64,000 bases of DNA from Cherax quadricarinatus (taxonomy: Eukaryota > Arthropoda > Malacostraca > Decapoda > Parastacidae). Position numbers and translations under genes: made by a program. Where the stretch lies: positions 25,581,847 through 25,645,846 of the forward strand of contig NC_091312.1 of the NCBI RefSeq assembly GCF_038502225.1, in the 5' to 3' direction. The notes beneath the pieces are model-generated. The model did not search any database. It had not been told where the DNA came from and was given only the letters and a program-made list of their open reading frames with translations. Positions within the stretch are counted from its first letter, which is position 1, and the number at the start of each line of letters is the position of its first letter. Of this stretch, positions 11,899-57,404 are shown in pieces.

Positions 11899-12020
11899 GC
11901 CAGCGAAGAGGCGGGGCCAGGATCTACGACTCGATCCCTGCAACCACAAATAGGTAAGTACGCATACACACAAACACTCGACACCTGCAGCCACACACAG
12001 GTGAGTACACGCACACAGTA
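11813..12020 (+). mobile_element. AC microsatellite with LINE-A tail inserted
   Basis: An AC tract (11813-11896) joins a 5'-truncated LINE-A tail (GAAGAGGCGGGGCCAGG ... AATAGGTAAGTACG), followed again by CA-rich sequence and another GGTGAGTAC unit. This is a + strand copy. Confidence 0.8.
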
Positions 12021-12059
12021 GGCCAAACATCTATTCACAGGTGCCTTTGACAAGGTTAA

Positions 12060-12340
12060 CATAACCTAACCTAATCCAATACAACCCATCTTAACCCGAC
12101 GTAAAGAATCACTATCCATCCACTACCAGCCGTCATGATGTTATTCCATTCACTCAACGCAACCCACCCACCCACCCAGAACAACCACCCACCTACCCAG
12201 AACAACCACCCACCCAGAACAACCACCCACCTACCAAGCACAACTACCCACCCAACACAACCACCCACTCCAAGAGGTGGGTGGTGCAACCCCAAATACA
12301 CATCAAGCTTTTAATAGGGCAACCTTTCGTTCTATGTAAA
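12060..12340. repeat. Degenerate CCCA/AACAACCACCC repeat
   Basis: Loose tandem units of ACCCACCCAGAACAACC between 12165 and 12275. No coding support. Confidence 0.7.
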
Positions 12341-12484
12341 GCTTTATCAAGCTTGCTGAAGCTCTACAAAGAAAGAAAAGACAAAAGTTCTACACCTGTG
12401 TCTTGAACGCAGACTGTACCAGAACTTGTACGAGAGGGGCATCTCAGCGACTGTTCCAGTGGGTTGACCAAACAATACAATCTT

Positions 12485-12642
12485 ACCATACCACGGGCGG
12501 GGATAGAACCCACGATCAGAGAGTCTCAAAACTCCAGACCGTCGCGTTAGCCACTGGACCAGCTAGCTGATCCAGTGGCTAACGCGACCGTCTGAAGTTT
12601 TGAGACTCTGATCGCGGGTTCTATCCCCGCCCGTGGTATGGT
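12485..12642. repeat. Palindromic pair of tRNA-like SINE heads
   Basis: Two copies of an 80-bp tRNA-like unit (TGGCTAACGCG as A box, GGGTTCTATCCCCGCCC as B-box arm) lie head to head and meet at AGCTAGCT (12561-12568). The arms are nearly perfect inverted repeats, so the stretch can form a large cruciform. The unit resembles a tRNA-Arg-type head. A single minus-strand copy lies at 16425-16512. Confidence 0.8.
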
Positions 12643-13016
12643 TTGTTTGCAATCGTGTCATTACGATTTCATTAGTCAATAAAATCTTAACCCGCACATA
12701 GGAGACCGAAACTTGTGACGACGTTTCAGTCCGACTTGATCATTAAACTTATTTTCCGCCTTATTGACACGTCTGATTGTGTTTTATATTTTAATTTTTA
12801 TAATTTAAAATGTTCATAGTGCACAATAAAGTGCACAATACCGTGACTGGAACAATACACAAATAACCCGGACGTAGGAGACTGAAATTTACGAGACTAC
12901 TTTTCGGTCTGATTTGTACCATTAACTAGTCACATATTAGTTAGGGCTCGTGTGAGTTACCATGTCAGGAGACCTTATTTTCGAGGAAAGCAGTGAAACA
13001 CTGCCTCAGTAGGAAA
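12643..13016. other. Dispersed repeat pieces, no gene
   Basis: Contains two divergent copies of a repeat around CCCGCACATAGGAGAC ... GAAACTTGTGACGACG (12690-12750 on -, 12850-12920 on +). The same motif recurs near 49500 and 49600. Confidence 0.5.
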
Positions 13017-13072
13017 GCATCCGTCTCACAACCGAGAGGACCAGAGTTCGATCCCTGGGTGAGCCTAGATGA
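13017..13072 (+). repeat. tRNA-like SINE head
   Basis: GCCTCAGTAGGAAAGC resembles an A box and GAGTTCGATCCC a B box, 56 bp in total. No intact cloverleaf was found, so it is not called as a tRNA gene. Confidence 0.5.
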
Positions 13073-13171
13073 ACGTATCAAGAAATTTAAAGCCGTATTT
13101 TCACTACGCATGGTAAAAAAAAACAAGAATGTGGATGCTAGGTTGGTGATGCAGAGTTTGTAAAGAAGTCG

Positions 13172-15477
13172 AGTGTGGTTGTGTACTCACCTAGTTGTAC
13201 TCACCCAGTTGTACTCACCTAGTTGAGGTTGCAGGGGTCGAGTCCAAGCTCCTGGCCCCGCCTCTTCACTGATCGCTACTTGGTCACTCTCCCTGAATCG
13301 TGAGCTTTATCATACCTCTGCTTAAAGCTATGTATGGATCCTGCCTCCACTACATCGCTTCCCAAACTATTCCACTTATTGACTACTCTGTGGCTGAAGA
13401 AATACTTCCTAACATCCCTGTGATTCATCTGTGTCTTCAACTTCTAACTGTGTCCCCTTGTTACTGTGTCCAATCTCTGGAACATCCTGTCTTTGTCCGC
13501 CTTGTCAATTCCTCTCAGTATTTTGTATGTCGTTATCATGTCCCCTCCATCTCTCCTGTCCTCCAGTGTCGTCAGGTTGATTTCCCTTAACCTCTCCTCG
13601 TAGGACTGGGACTAGTATTGTTGCAAACCTTTGCACTTTCTCTAGTTTCTTTACGTGCTTGGCTAGGTGTGGGTTCCAAACTGGTGCCGCATACTCCAAT
13701 ATGGGCCTAACGTACACGGTGTACAGGGTCCTGAACGATTCCTTATTAAGATGTCGGAATACTGTTCTGAGGTTTGCTAGGCGTCCATATGCTGCAGCCG
13801 TTATTTGGTTGATGTGCTCTTCAGGAGATGTGCCTGGTGTTATACTCACCCCAAGATCTTTTTCCTTGAGTGAGGTTTGTAGTCTCTGGCCCCCTAGACT
13901 GTACTCCGTCTGCGGTCTTCTTTGCCCTTCCCCAATCTTCATGACTTTGCACTTGGTGGGATTAAACTCCAGGAGCCAATTGCTGGATCAGGTCTGCAGC
14001 CTGTCCAGATCCCTTTGTAGTTCTGCCTGGTCTTCGATCGAGTGAATTCTTCTCATCAACTTCACGTCATCTGCAAACAGTGAGACCTCAGAGGCTATTC
14101 CTTCCGTCATGTCGTTCACAAATACCAGAAACAGCCCTGGTCCTAGGACTGACCCCTGTGGGACCCCGCTGGTCACAGGTGCCCACTCTGACACCTCGCC
14201 ACGTACCATGACTCGCTGCTGTCTTCCTGACAAGTATTCCCTGATCCATTGTAGTGCCTTCCCTGTTATCCCTGCTTGGTCCTCCAATTTCTTGTGTGGA
14301 ACTGTGTCAAACGCCTTCTTGCAGTCCAAGAATATGCAATCCACCCACCCCTGTTTCTCTTGTTTTACTGCTGTCACCACGTCATAGAACTCCAGTAGGT
14401 TTGTGACACAGGATTTCCCGTCCCTGAAACCATATTGGCTGCTGTTGATGAGATCATTCCTTTCTAGGTGCTCCACCACTCTTCTCCTGATAATCTTCTC
14501 CATAATTCTGCATACTATACATGTCAGTGACACTGGTCTGTAGTTTAGTGCTTCATGTCTGTCTCCTTTTTTAAAGACTGGGACTACATTTGCTGTCTTC
14601 CAAGCCTCAGGCAATCTCCCTGTTTCAATAGATGTATTGAATATTGTTGTTAGGGGTACACATAGCGCCTCTGCTCCCTCTCTCAGGATCCATGGGGAGA
14701 TGTTATCTGGCCCCATTGCCTTTGAGGTATCTAGCTCACTCAGAAGCCTCTTCACTTCTTCCTCGGTTGTGTGCACTGTGTCCAGCACTTGGTGGTGTGC
14801 CCCACCTCTCGGTCTTTCTGGAGTCCCTTCTGTCTCCTCTGTGAACACTTCTTTGAATCTCTTGTAGAGTTCCTCACATACTTCACGGTCATTTCTTGTT
14901 GTCTCTCCTCCTTCCTTTCTTAGCCTGATTACCTGGTCCTTGACTGTTGTTTTCCTCCTGATGTGGCTGTATAACAGTTTCGGGTCAGATTTGGCTTTCG
15001 CTGCTATGTCGTTTCCATATTGTCTTTGGGCCTCCCTTCTTATCTGAGCATATTCGTTTCTGGCTCTACGACTGCTCTCCTTATTCTCCTGTGTCCTTTG
15101 CCTTCTATATTTCTTCCATTCCCTAGCACACTTGGTTTTTGCCTACCTGCACCTTTGGGTGAACCATGGGCTCATCCTGGCTTTTTCATTATTCCTGTTA
15201 CCCTTGGGTACAATCCTCTCCTCAGCCTCCTTGCACATTGTTGCTACATATTCCATCATCTCATTAACTGGCTTCCCTGCCAGTTCTCTGTCCCACTGAA
15301 CCCCGTTCAGGAAGTTCCTCATTCCCGTGTAGTCCCCTTTCTTGTAGTTTGGCTTCATTCGTCCTGGCCTTCCTGCTTCTCCCTCCACTTGTAGCTCTAC
15401 TGTGTATTCGAAGCTTAAAACCACATGATCGCTGGCCCTAAGGGGTCTTTCATATGTGATGTCCTAGATATCTGCAC
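13172..15477 (-). pseudogene. LINE-A, longest copy (endonuclease end, RT, 3' tail), broken
   Basis: Minus-strand non-LTR retrotransposon. At its 5' side (15450-15400) it retains the last APE-endonuclease motif SDHVVLSF, then a linker, then reverse transcriptase from about 14850 to 13300 with NYRPVSLTC, FLDCKKAFDTVPH, SGVPQGSVLGP and the catalytic SLFADDVKL. Breaks: TGG to TGA at about 13991 (QT* before SSNWLLEF), and a small deletion with frameshift near 13605 that removes RGMSYEERL. The 3' tail has three CAACTAGGTGAGTA-type units at 13186-13228. The 5' end is truncated at a TG tract (15478). Probable CR1/L2-type element; clade is inference. Not functional. Confidence 0.88.
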
Positions 15478-16424
<947 letters not shown>

Positions 16425-16512
16425 AACCATACCACGGGTGGGGATAGAACCCGCGATCACAGAGTCATAAAACTCCAGACCGACGCGCTAGCCACTGGGT
16501 CAGCTGGCTACA
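16425..16512 (-). repeat. tRNA-Arg-like SINE head, single copy
   Basis: Minus-strand copy of the unit palindromised at 12485-12642: TGGCTAGCGCGTCGGTC followed by CGGGTTCTATCCCC. Confidence 0.7.
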
Positions 16513-18012
16513 AGATTCATCCCACTGGACAAGTGGTCCCAGTTAGTCATACATCCACTAACCAACCAGAGCTAGAAATTTACTTCATTTAAAATAATAA
16601 TCATTATTACCCAGTAGATTCCTAAAATGGTTTCTGCTCGATAGGTCGTCCTCATCCCTACTTAATGCATTATACTTTTCCGTATATTCTTTTACAGCCA
16701 ACTTTGCTTTAACGTAATTCAAAAATCATTATTTCTTGTTACTAATTATAATAAATTTATTCATAAGAACATAAGATTAGAACTCTGCAATAGGTCTACT
16801 GAACCATGCTAGGAGGGTCCAACTCTCACCCAACCACGACTTTTTTTTTTTTTAGCCGATAAAAAGTCGTAATCATGTTCACCTGCTTAATAACTGAAGG
16901 TGTTCGAGAATGTTCCATCGTAAATAAGAGGAAAAAAATATTTTACGACGTAAGGGAGGAGAGGGTCAGTATGTTAAGGGAACATTTGCTGGCTTCCCCG
17001 GCTCGTAATGTATCAGCTGGGAGCGATCTTTGTGGAGTAGGAGCCAGATTACCGTACTCATGGCCATAAACCCGCTATCATAATCGTAGATAAGCAAAAT
17101 TGTGCACATTATCATGCCTTTTTATGAGGTCGTTGTCGTACATTTGCCACCTTTAGTGGGTGATAATGCTGGGTTGGCCGCTGCACGATGGTGGCTGCTT
17201 CTGGCCATGCTAGCGGATCTCGACACAGCATAAGGAGAATTATATCCAAACGTTGGGAAATTAATCTCAAGAATATCTGTCGGAATATCAACGAAAGCAC
17301 TTTACCTGTCTTGTTTGTGCTGGGTTGTGCTGCATCATAACATACCAGAAATTGAGAAGAGATGCGTTACTGAAGCAGAGATTTATTATTACTCTGGAGC
17401 CTACTACTGCAAATTGAATTGTTTGCCAGAGTAATAACACTCAAGGTAATTTATGACATTCAGCTAAACTCCTCGATCATTACAGATTATATATGTATCT
17501 GCCAAACTGCCAGAAGCACTTGTAAATAAGTCAAAGCTTGGCAAGTACAATATCATTCAGTGTACATTGCAAATTGTTCCCTTAATATTCTTATCTACGT
17601 TCATGTTATCATAATTAATCTACTCAGACAATTAACTATTCTTATGACGTTGAAATTAGTTATTTATTTCTCTCCAAATATTATTCTTGATGCTGGACAC
17701 AGATATCAAGTTATTTTATACATCTTCCTTCAACACATTATTTTGCTAATTTATCAACTTTGTTACGTTGCGATAATTCTGTGTGATAGAATCTATAAGA
17801 ATTATACAATAATTCTCTTTTCTCTGATTTTTTTAATATATGTACCTGACTTCTCCGGTGAACATGTTGGTAGAGCACTAAACCCGTTCAGGTACAGAAT
17901 TTTTCTTAATGTACTGCTACTACAACTACTACTATAGATACTGCTTCTACTACTAATAATAATTATAACAATATTAATAAATAATGTATATTTCCAAGAG
18001 GGTTTATTTGTT
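16513..18012. other. Unassigned AT-rich sequence
   Basis: No open frame with a recognisable domain on either strand and no repeat identified. Could hold non-coding or 5' exon sequence of the gene starting at 19908, but nothing shows it. Confidence 0.45.
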
Positions 18013-18310
18013 CCCGTTGACTAGCGCTCGGTTGGTAACGCTCTCACACTAACGTCCGGGGTTCGATCCCCGGTACGGGTGAAAGCATTAGGATGTGTTT
18101 CCTTAAGACACCTGATGTCCCTGTTCACCTATCGGTAAAATAGGTACCTGGGTGTTAGCCGACTGGTGTGGGTTGCATTCTGGGGGGGGGGGGTAAAATT
18201 CGCCTAATTTGCCGGAAATGCTCTGTATAACAAGAGGTTTTCTATATAGTATATCACTGATGTCAGATATGTACATATAGAAATAAAGATTTTTATTATT
18301 ATTAATATTA
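18013..18310 (+). mobile_element. tRNA-derived SINE (copy 2), best-preserved head
   Basis: The head keeps a paired acceptor-like stem (CCCGT at 18013-18017, ACGGG at 18075-18079), A-box-like TAGCGCTCGGTTGG and B box GGTTCGATCC inside CCGGGGTTCGATCCCCGG. The body matches the copies at 10153 and 50619. It contains a run of 12 G near 18183. The tail is AAATAAAGATTTTTATT(ATT). Confidence 0.85.
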
Positions 18311-19880
18311 TTATTAAAGTTCAGTTTATTTCGGGTATTTCCAATGAAATTTTGACACAGTAATTAAGGATACTTTGTATACTGAATATACCACTACCTG
18401 TTATGTCGAACACGGTAGTAAGAAATTAGAAAAAGAAATAGTCAAAGGTTTTCATGGAAATAAATCCAGAAATATACCTAAAGTTAAGATAAAGTTATAA
18501 CGAAACAAAACGTGATATGCAAATTTTCTAAAAAACAAATAATCGATTTCAGGAAGTATTCAGCATATGGAAAACCATCTAATTTTGAAAGTTGTATAAT
18601 TTCGTAAATGTTTGCAATCGTAGGTCACACAAAAGTGATGCCGTAATGTCAGAGGGCAAAACCTTGATAATAAGAGATCAAGAGATGATTATTCACTCAG
18701 CTCTAATGTGATAAAGGCAGGAGAGCATGAAATTGCATGTTTTCTCTCTTTTTTTTTTGAGTGGGGGACTGTTAAAAAATGAGTCGTCAGGTGTCAATAA
18801 GCGATGACACAAAATTATTGCGATGTAGGTAGACATATGAGGCTAATGTATTATCGTGTAGATACGTGCCTCACATTAACTAAAACTAGTGCAAAGCTTA
18901 GGTTAAAAATTACTGCATGACAGTGTCTTTGATTATTTTAGAGTTTTGGGGAACATCGATGTTGAATTAAACTACAACGAAGATTAGTAATAATGGTAGA
19001 ATTACCCACAAAATATAACGAAGATAATGTAAAGAAATATACAGCATGGAAAGTTAGGCGCTGACCTTCATATAACCTTAAAGGCAGGCAGATCTCTGGT
19101 GCTATTGTGAGAAAGGTCAATATGGAAGGCACTGTTTATTGACACCGTGATAAACGCTACCCGTGATCCTCACAGTGACGGCGTCGTCCAGCAGCTGCGC
19201 AAGAAATTATATGTAATAAATCCAAGCAAACTCAAGAGGATAAATTATATACTAGGAAATGGTTATAATCATAACCATGATTTTTAAAGAGGTGGACGGG
19301 TAAACCAACGGAAGTCCTCGGTCAGATGACCAAAAGCTCCAGCTGTGGGTCATCATATGGCTAAGATCCGCGTCAGGATACAGCTGTCCTATTTCCTAAC
19401 GAACATTATACCTACCTACCTCAAGAGGATAATTAAAGGTTCTTGCACTATACAGACTGGACAGGTCCCATCATTTCTGTAAGTTAACTTCCCAGAATCT
19501 ACAATGTGAGCTGAAAATGAACCAATACTTCCTGAGGGAAGTATTTTTCTTTCATACTTACGTTTATTTGAAGAGTCTTAAAATAAAAATAAATGTTAAT
19601 TTTAATCGTGTGATATACTTAATTGTTCTTGTGAGACTTTATTTTTATAAGTTGTTAATACTTGTACTTGTGGACCTCCAAATGAGGTTTTATATTTAGT
19701 ATATCTTTTATATATCGTTAGCTCCCTGTGTGTGTTTCTTAATGGTTCATATTTTCCTGCAATATTTCCTTTGCAGCTTAGCAAGTCTAGACCAGGTCGA
19801 CAGGAGATAGGGGGCGATAATCCCTAGAACCTTTAACAAAATAAAAAAAAATGATAATCTTTCCTCTTTCCGTATTGCAG
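18311..19880. other. Unassigned AT-rich sequence upstream of sulfotransferase exon
   Basis: No gene or known repeat recognised. A pyrimidine-rich tract and CAG at 19861-19880 look like a splice acceptor, so a 5' untranslated exon probably lies somewhere upstream. Confidence 0.45.
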
Positions 19881-19907
19881 ATGTTGGAGTGCAGGCGGTA
19901 GTTGGAG

Positions 19908-51877
<31,970 letters not shown>

Positions 51878-52435
51878 TGATCAGACGGGAGCAACTTTTA
51901 TTTTAAGTTAGTTATAGTCTACGTAGATTACATCATTGTCCATGTTATGATTAGGTTCCATTTACTGTGTAACTGTGATATTTTACTAATTAAAATTAAT
52001 CATATTTCGTATTTGTATCCATGATTTCTTTCACGGACTTTAAAATGTTATTATTTATGTGTATATGTCAAACCTCTTTTACAGGGTATACTTTCCTAGT
52101 TAGGTGCCCATGAAGACATGCTTCTTGGTAACTTGTATCAACACATGCCCTCTTGTCTATGCAAATCTTCAGTCTTCTCCTCATTTACTTCACACTTTTA
52201 TAATATAGATTCTACATTGCCCAGCATGTTCACCTCCCTTCTATCCCTGGATAATTATATAGCCTCTTGCCCAACACATTTATATTAATTACCTTTGTTT
52301 ACCATTCCATTTATATTCACTTATATACTGATTAGCCAGTAACGACTACAAGTACATGCTACTCTATGCGATCCTCTCAATTAGTCATTAGAACATCCTA
52401 TTCTATTCTATTTGATTTGCTGGTATGGATCCCGG
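51878..52435 (+). other. Probable 3' UTR and downstream sequence of sulfotransferase gene
   Basis: AT-rich sequence after the stop. ATTAAA at about 51989 is a possible poly(A) signal; no canonical AATAAA lies within 500 bp. Confidence 0.45.
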
Positions 52436-54069
52436 CCCGGGTCTCTTCCAATTTGGTGACCCGGCATTGGGCACTGGTTCCCCGGGTAGGGAAGTGTCGT
52501 TTATCTTTTCTCTAACATGCGTGGCAGTCCTTCGGTGGGAAGGGGGGTTCCTCTCCGGTTCTATGGACAAATGTCCCAAAAGTTAAATTGCTACAACGGC
52601 GGTTGGTGCGGGGTGCAAGGGAGGCCCAAAGCAGGCGCTCACAGCGACGTCAGCGGGGGTTGTGACGTGCAATGACTGGGAGTAAGGTTTCCAAGTCTGA
52701 TGGCTAAGTACACAAGATGTGCCGCCTCATCCTCCCGGGCCTGCTCCACTGGGGTCATTGGGAAGTGTCTACAGCGAAGGGGCATCGTAGCTGGGCAGTC
52801 TAACAGGTAGTGCACCACTGGTTTCGGAACCATTCGGTCACAATGGGCACAGAGCTCCTCTTGTACCGGTTCAACAATCCGCGCAGTGGTGGGAAACCCT
52901 AAGCGTAGGCGGTGGATATACACCCGCAGTCTCTGGTCTGCTTCCGAATACTTGGAGGGGGCGCCCTGTGAGTCGCCCTGTCATACCAGCGGAGGCTTCG
53001 TAAATCCCCAGGGTCAGGGAGTGGGCGCCTGGCCACACTGGCAGCCCATAGAATAATCTGGCTGTGGCTGATGGAAATTGCAACACGTGGCTGTGCCTCG
53101 AGGGTTGCGGTCTTCGCAGCCTCATCTGCGGCATCATTGCCAGGAATACCCACATGGCTCGGGATCCAGTTGATGGTGGCTCTGCGACCCTGGGCCATGA
53201 GCGTCTGCAGGTCGCCCCGGATGGATGTGATTGTATGTTGTCCTTGGCTCTCTGTGCATAATTGCCTGGATTGCTGCCTTGGAATCAACATGGATGACGG
53301 GGGGATGCTGATGGTCTGCAATTGCATGCTGCAGAGCTTGTTGGATGGCAAAGAGTTCAGCCTGAAGTATGGTGCAATGGTCAGAGAGGCACCAACCTGC
53401 TGTCAGATTGTTGTGGAACATCCCAGCAGCTGTGCGGCCTGCCACTGGGTCTCTGGAGCCATCAGTGTAATATGGAACACACCCTGGGCCTTCCCCACCC
53501 ACAATGCTAGCCGAGGCGAGTCGTTGCAGAATGTCCTGGGGGCAATACCTCCTGCTGCCTGGTAGGGCTGTCCAGTGCACCGCCAGCAGCTCTGGCGCCC
53601 AAGGAGGCAGCACCGTGTAGTTTGCTGCCGGTCTGTCGCAGCCTCCTGCCTGGAGCAATGTCATGGGCAGGAGCTTCCTTGTGACGTCTGCAATTGACCA
53701 CATCCATCGGCGGCCGGGGTGCACTGGTATGACATGTCCCTAGTAGACCCTTAAATCCCTCATCAGTTTTTCAGCCCCTGGGAGTCGGAGGTACTTTGCT
53801 ATCCTCTTGGCAGCTACAAGTTGAATCCTGTCCTCAAGGGGCTGCAGCTGCGCCTCAAGGTTCAGAGATACCGCATTGGCCCACCTAGGCGCCCCCAGCA
53901 TGGCCCGTACAGCTGTGTTCTGGACCACACAGAGACACTTGATGTTCGTGGGCCTGGCGTGAACCAGAGCAAGTGCTCCATAGTCGATGCCAGAGCGTAC
54001 TGCCTGTATGTAGAGCAACCTATTAGAACAGTGGAAACTGCAGATATATATGTTATATTCTCTGTCCAT
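52436..54069 (-). pseudogene. LINE with RNase H (I/R1-type superfamily), broken
   Basis: Minus strand, spread over several frames. RT thumb: 54069-53740 (LYIQAVRSGIDYGALALVHA). RNase H: VPYYTDGSRD, ILQAELFAIQQAL, VIHVDSKAAIQAI, then in another frame NWIPSHVGIPGNDAADEAAK, giving the Asp, Glu, Asp, Asp set. C-terminal Cys/His knuckle: ELCAHCDRMVPKPVVHYLLDC, frame 52923-52639. At least two frameshifts (near 53150 and 52910). The RT core is absent (5' truncation at 54069). GC-rich compared with its surroundings. RNase H placed after the RT points to the I-like group; exact clade unknown. Confidence 0.85.
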
Positions 54070-54104
54070 TTCCTTCTCGGTAGTAACACAATAACTTGAT
54101 CATA

Positions 54105-54108
54105 GTGC

Positions 54109-54149
<41 letters not shown>

Positions 54150-54196
54150 GTTGTTGTTATTATTATTAAGTATTATTATATTTATTGTTATTATTA

Positions 54197-54263
<67 letters not shown>

Positions 54264-54275
54264 CATCATTTTTAT
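54105..54275. repeat. TTA microsatellite
   Basis: TTA repeat with TTG and ATC interruptions, near the 5' truncation of the preceding minus-strand LINE. Confidence 0.94.
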
Positions 54276-56717
54276 TATTATTCATAAGGAATCGCTAAAG
54301 CCCTAGAGATTTTACAAGGCCCGGAAAATTTGATGTAATCAGACTTGTTTAAAGGAAGAGGACAATAGTTCCAACTCCTTGGATCAAGAGTTCCTCACCA
54401 GCATCAAAGCTCCTACCACGAAGGATTTCGTTCTTTGATAAATCTCTATATTTTCTCCTTATAAGAAAACTCTCTTCCTTTCTTCGACTTAACTATTCCA
54501 TTCATTTTTCTTGTGTCATCTTTCCTGATTTTGAACTGTTTCACATTTCTAACTTTGGTTTTTAGAGTAAGTAATTTTCCACCTCGTACTTAGGATATTG
54601 AACTTTTGTGCTCATTCCTAAAGTTGTTGCACTCTTAATTCTTCTTCCAGCCACCGAAGGAATTATTTTAGACCTAGTCTTTGGCACCTTTTACATTTAA
54701 CAGGATATATGCATTCTAAATCAAATTCAATGCAACACTGTGACATCCAGGCTGTTGCTCCATCCACTCCAAGATTCCTATGATTTGTAGCATTTTAAAC
54801 TTTATTTACGTAAGAAAAGAATTGTTATATTAATTTAGAGAGTGTATTGTAGTCTTGGCTTTAGTGGTACTTTTTTATATAAAACAATCAAAATTTACTG
54901 TACATAGTTTTTATTTTTCAAAAAATTTAAAAAATGGTTTTTATGCTTCAGAATTTTATTCAGGTCCTCTATACAGACAAAATATTTTTGAAACCCTAAT
55001 GATTTGTAAACGAGATGTAGCATTTTAGCAATCTGAATAGATGTCTTAATTTAATTTTAAGCCAATTTTAGATATACAGTACTTGATATCAGTTACTGAT
55101 ATCTTGTCCTCTTTGTACTTCATGAAATATGGATCAATACATCTGGAGTGTATGGTATTGTTGTATAGTTATGAAAATAAATCCAATTTTACACTTTTTC
55201 ATTAATTTCCTTTCATTGACGCTGTCATGTTTCAAAATATATACATCTGCTTTATAATGTTTATCTTGTTTCATGTATGACACGAGAAGAATATTTGTTT
55301 TATGCTTTGTTTATTGCTTTAATCTAAGTAAATCACGATAGGTTTTATTATCTGGTCAGTTTTATATCCTGTGGTGACATTAAAATTTAGTTTATGCAAT
55401 TTTTTTAAAGGGGCATATATTTGTATAAGGCAAAAAAAATTGTGAGGACATAACTGAATGCATTAAAGAATATGTTGATTACTGAAAGTCAATCCTTCAG
55501 AAAAATCAGACCTCTTCAACCTCTAAGAACACTCCATAATAATTATATGACTCTATATAAACGTTTTGAAGTCCATACTTCCATTTCTTCTTTATCTCTA
55601 CCCTCGAACACACACACTACATCCCAGATTTCACCTCTGCCTAGATCTTCACCTCTACCCTCGAACACAGACACACACTACATCCCAGATCTTCCCATCC
55701 TTCCCTCAGCCATCCCTACGACACTCGCTACAACCTTGAAGAAAAATAAGTTCTCGACCCTGGGTCCTTACTAATATCCCACCACTCGTAATCCTGTTTC
55801 TTTTTTCAGACGGACTGCCCCAGATTGACCTTTTCCCTAAAACTCTCAGAAATACATGCTACCCCACACAGCACCTCTGTTCTTCCTTTCCCAGAGACAA
55901 AGGGCCAGATGTAGTCTTCTACATTTCCTGAGAGAGCAAATACCTCCCAGTTAACCAGTCCCTTACTCAACAAGGTACATGTACTTTCTATCCCTACCTT
56001 ACATCTTGCACCATCACATCCAATCGTCTTCAGATTCCGTGATCCATAAGACAATTGAGGCCATATCAATATATATAGAAGAGACAGATCCACAAACAGA
56101 CCTACATAGAATTAACTTTCATTGGGGAAAACCCACAAAACAGTCACCTAAAGCTATAAGCAGTACAATCGTATCTCATAGCTTCGATTTCAATAGTATA
56201 ATGGTATGAGTACTTCTCAACCCTCTATAATATGTTTCTGAAGATAATCAATAAATACCAAACACAAATCGGTTATCACTATGACTTTACCATCTCATAT
56301 CAACTTCACTGACCGCTAATCATTACATAATTTCCCATACCACTATCTTACAGACAGACAATGACAATATTACAATGAAATATCAGAGAATCCAGGGTGA
56401 ACAGAGGAAAGCTTCAGTGATCTTCTATTTCTCCCCTAAATTTATCAATCTGAAAGTTATGTTAAAAAAGAACAGTCGGGGCAATGATTTCTACGACAAA
56501 AGCTCACTTTTGCTTCTAAATATCCAACATTCTTAATTTTTTATTTGTATCCCACTCCAATACACTATCGCTTGAACACGTTGTCATGTGTAGAAAGGTT
56601 GGCTGAAGGGAGCACGAGCTTGGTAGCGCCACTCTGTGAGCACAGGATAAGACACTTGTCATGGGATGTTTTTAAGAAAAGTGGAAATTGGAAACTAAGT
56701 CCATGAACCTCACGATT
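54276..56717. other. Unassigned intergenic sequence
   Basis: A tandem duplication (CCTCGAACACACACACTACA at about 55600 and 55659) lies in a pyrimidine-rich part. A short old repeat piece is at 54300-54440. No gene seen. Confidence 0.5.
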
Positions 56718-57044
56718 AAGATAAGATTTGTTCGGATTTTTAACCTGGAGGAGGGATACCCCAAGAAAGTCAGTGTGCCATCGAGGACTGTCTGTCTTAT
56801 TTCCAGTGGGGTCCTCTTAATTAATCTCGGTTATGTTTTATGTTAATGTTCAGGGCTTATTACCTGAACCTCAGCAATGAGAGTCGCTACTCTCACCTAA
56901 CAGTAAGTAGTTACCCAGGTAACTACTTACTGTTAGGTAAACAGGGGCAACAGGTGTAAGGAAACATTCCCACCCGTGCCAGGATTGAACCACTGACACT
57001 AAGTGTTAGGCGAGAGCGTTGCCAACTGAGCCATGGGACACCTT
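56718..57044 (-). mobile_element. tRNA-derived SINE (minus) with internal hairpin
   Basis: Minus copy of the SINE family: head complement GCCAACTGAGCCATGGGACA at right, B-box complement GGATTGAACC, body CCAAGAAAGTCAGTGTGCC. It contains a perfect palindrome at 56895-56938. Confidence 0.75.
56895..56938. repeat. Perfect 21-bp inverted repeat
   Basis: The arm at 56895-56915 (ACCTAACAGTAAG...) and its exact complement at 56918-56938 are separated by two bases. They lie where other SINE copies have a single CACCTAGCAGCAAATA-type segment. Confidence 0.9.
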
Positions 57045-57084
57045 ATCTTATCGTAACCTTGAACCTGGATCCATTACTAATGCA

Positions 57085-57245
57085 GCTAGTAAGTAAGTAA
57101 GCAAATTTATTCAGGTATACACAAATACAGTTACATAGATTATCATACATAGCAGCATATATGTAGAGAACCTAGGATAACCCAAAAAAGTCAGACAGGG
57201 TGACTTATTTCCACTGGGGTCCTTTACTGTCCTTTACCTGACTGT
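57085..57245 (-). mobile_element. SINE 3' fragment
   Basis: AAGCAAATTTATTCAGGTAT ... ATAACCCAAAAAAGTCAG ... TTTCCACTGGGGTCC. A similar fragment in the other orientation lies at 58160-58295 (ending CCTGAATAAACTTACTT). Confidence 0.55.
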
Positions 57246-57404
57246 TCAAGACGCAGTAGCTCAGCACAGATAATAAGTTGGCTGCTTGTCATGGTGATGA
57301 TGAACATCCTGCATTAGAATGATTGTTCTCCCCAGTATGGAAAATAATATTGTTGGTGTATTTGTGTAACTGTGCCTCCATAAACTTTCTTATATTGTGT
57401 CATA

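Noticed and set aside
11467..12021. 184-codon frame
   Set aside because: No domain, runs through ACAT-rich sequence into an AC tract and a LINE-A tail.
18013..18080. Functional tRNA gene
   Set aside because: The acceptor-like stem and B box are good, but it is followed by a conserved SINE body and AT-rich tail, repeated elsewhere in the window.
52899..53565. Plus-strand frames opposite the LINE RNase H
   Set aside because: The minus strand carries the RNase H motifs; the plus frames are antisense shadows.
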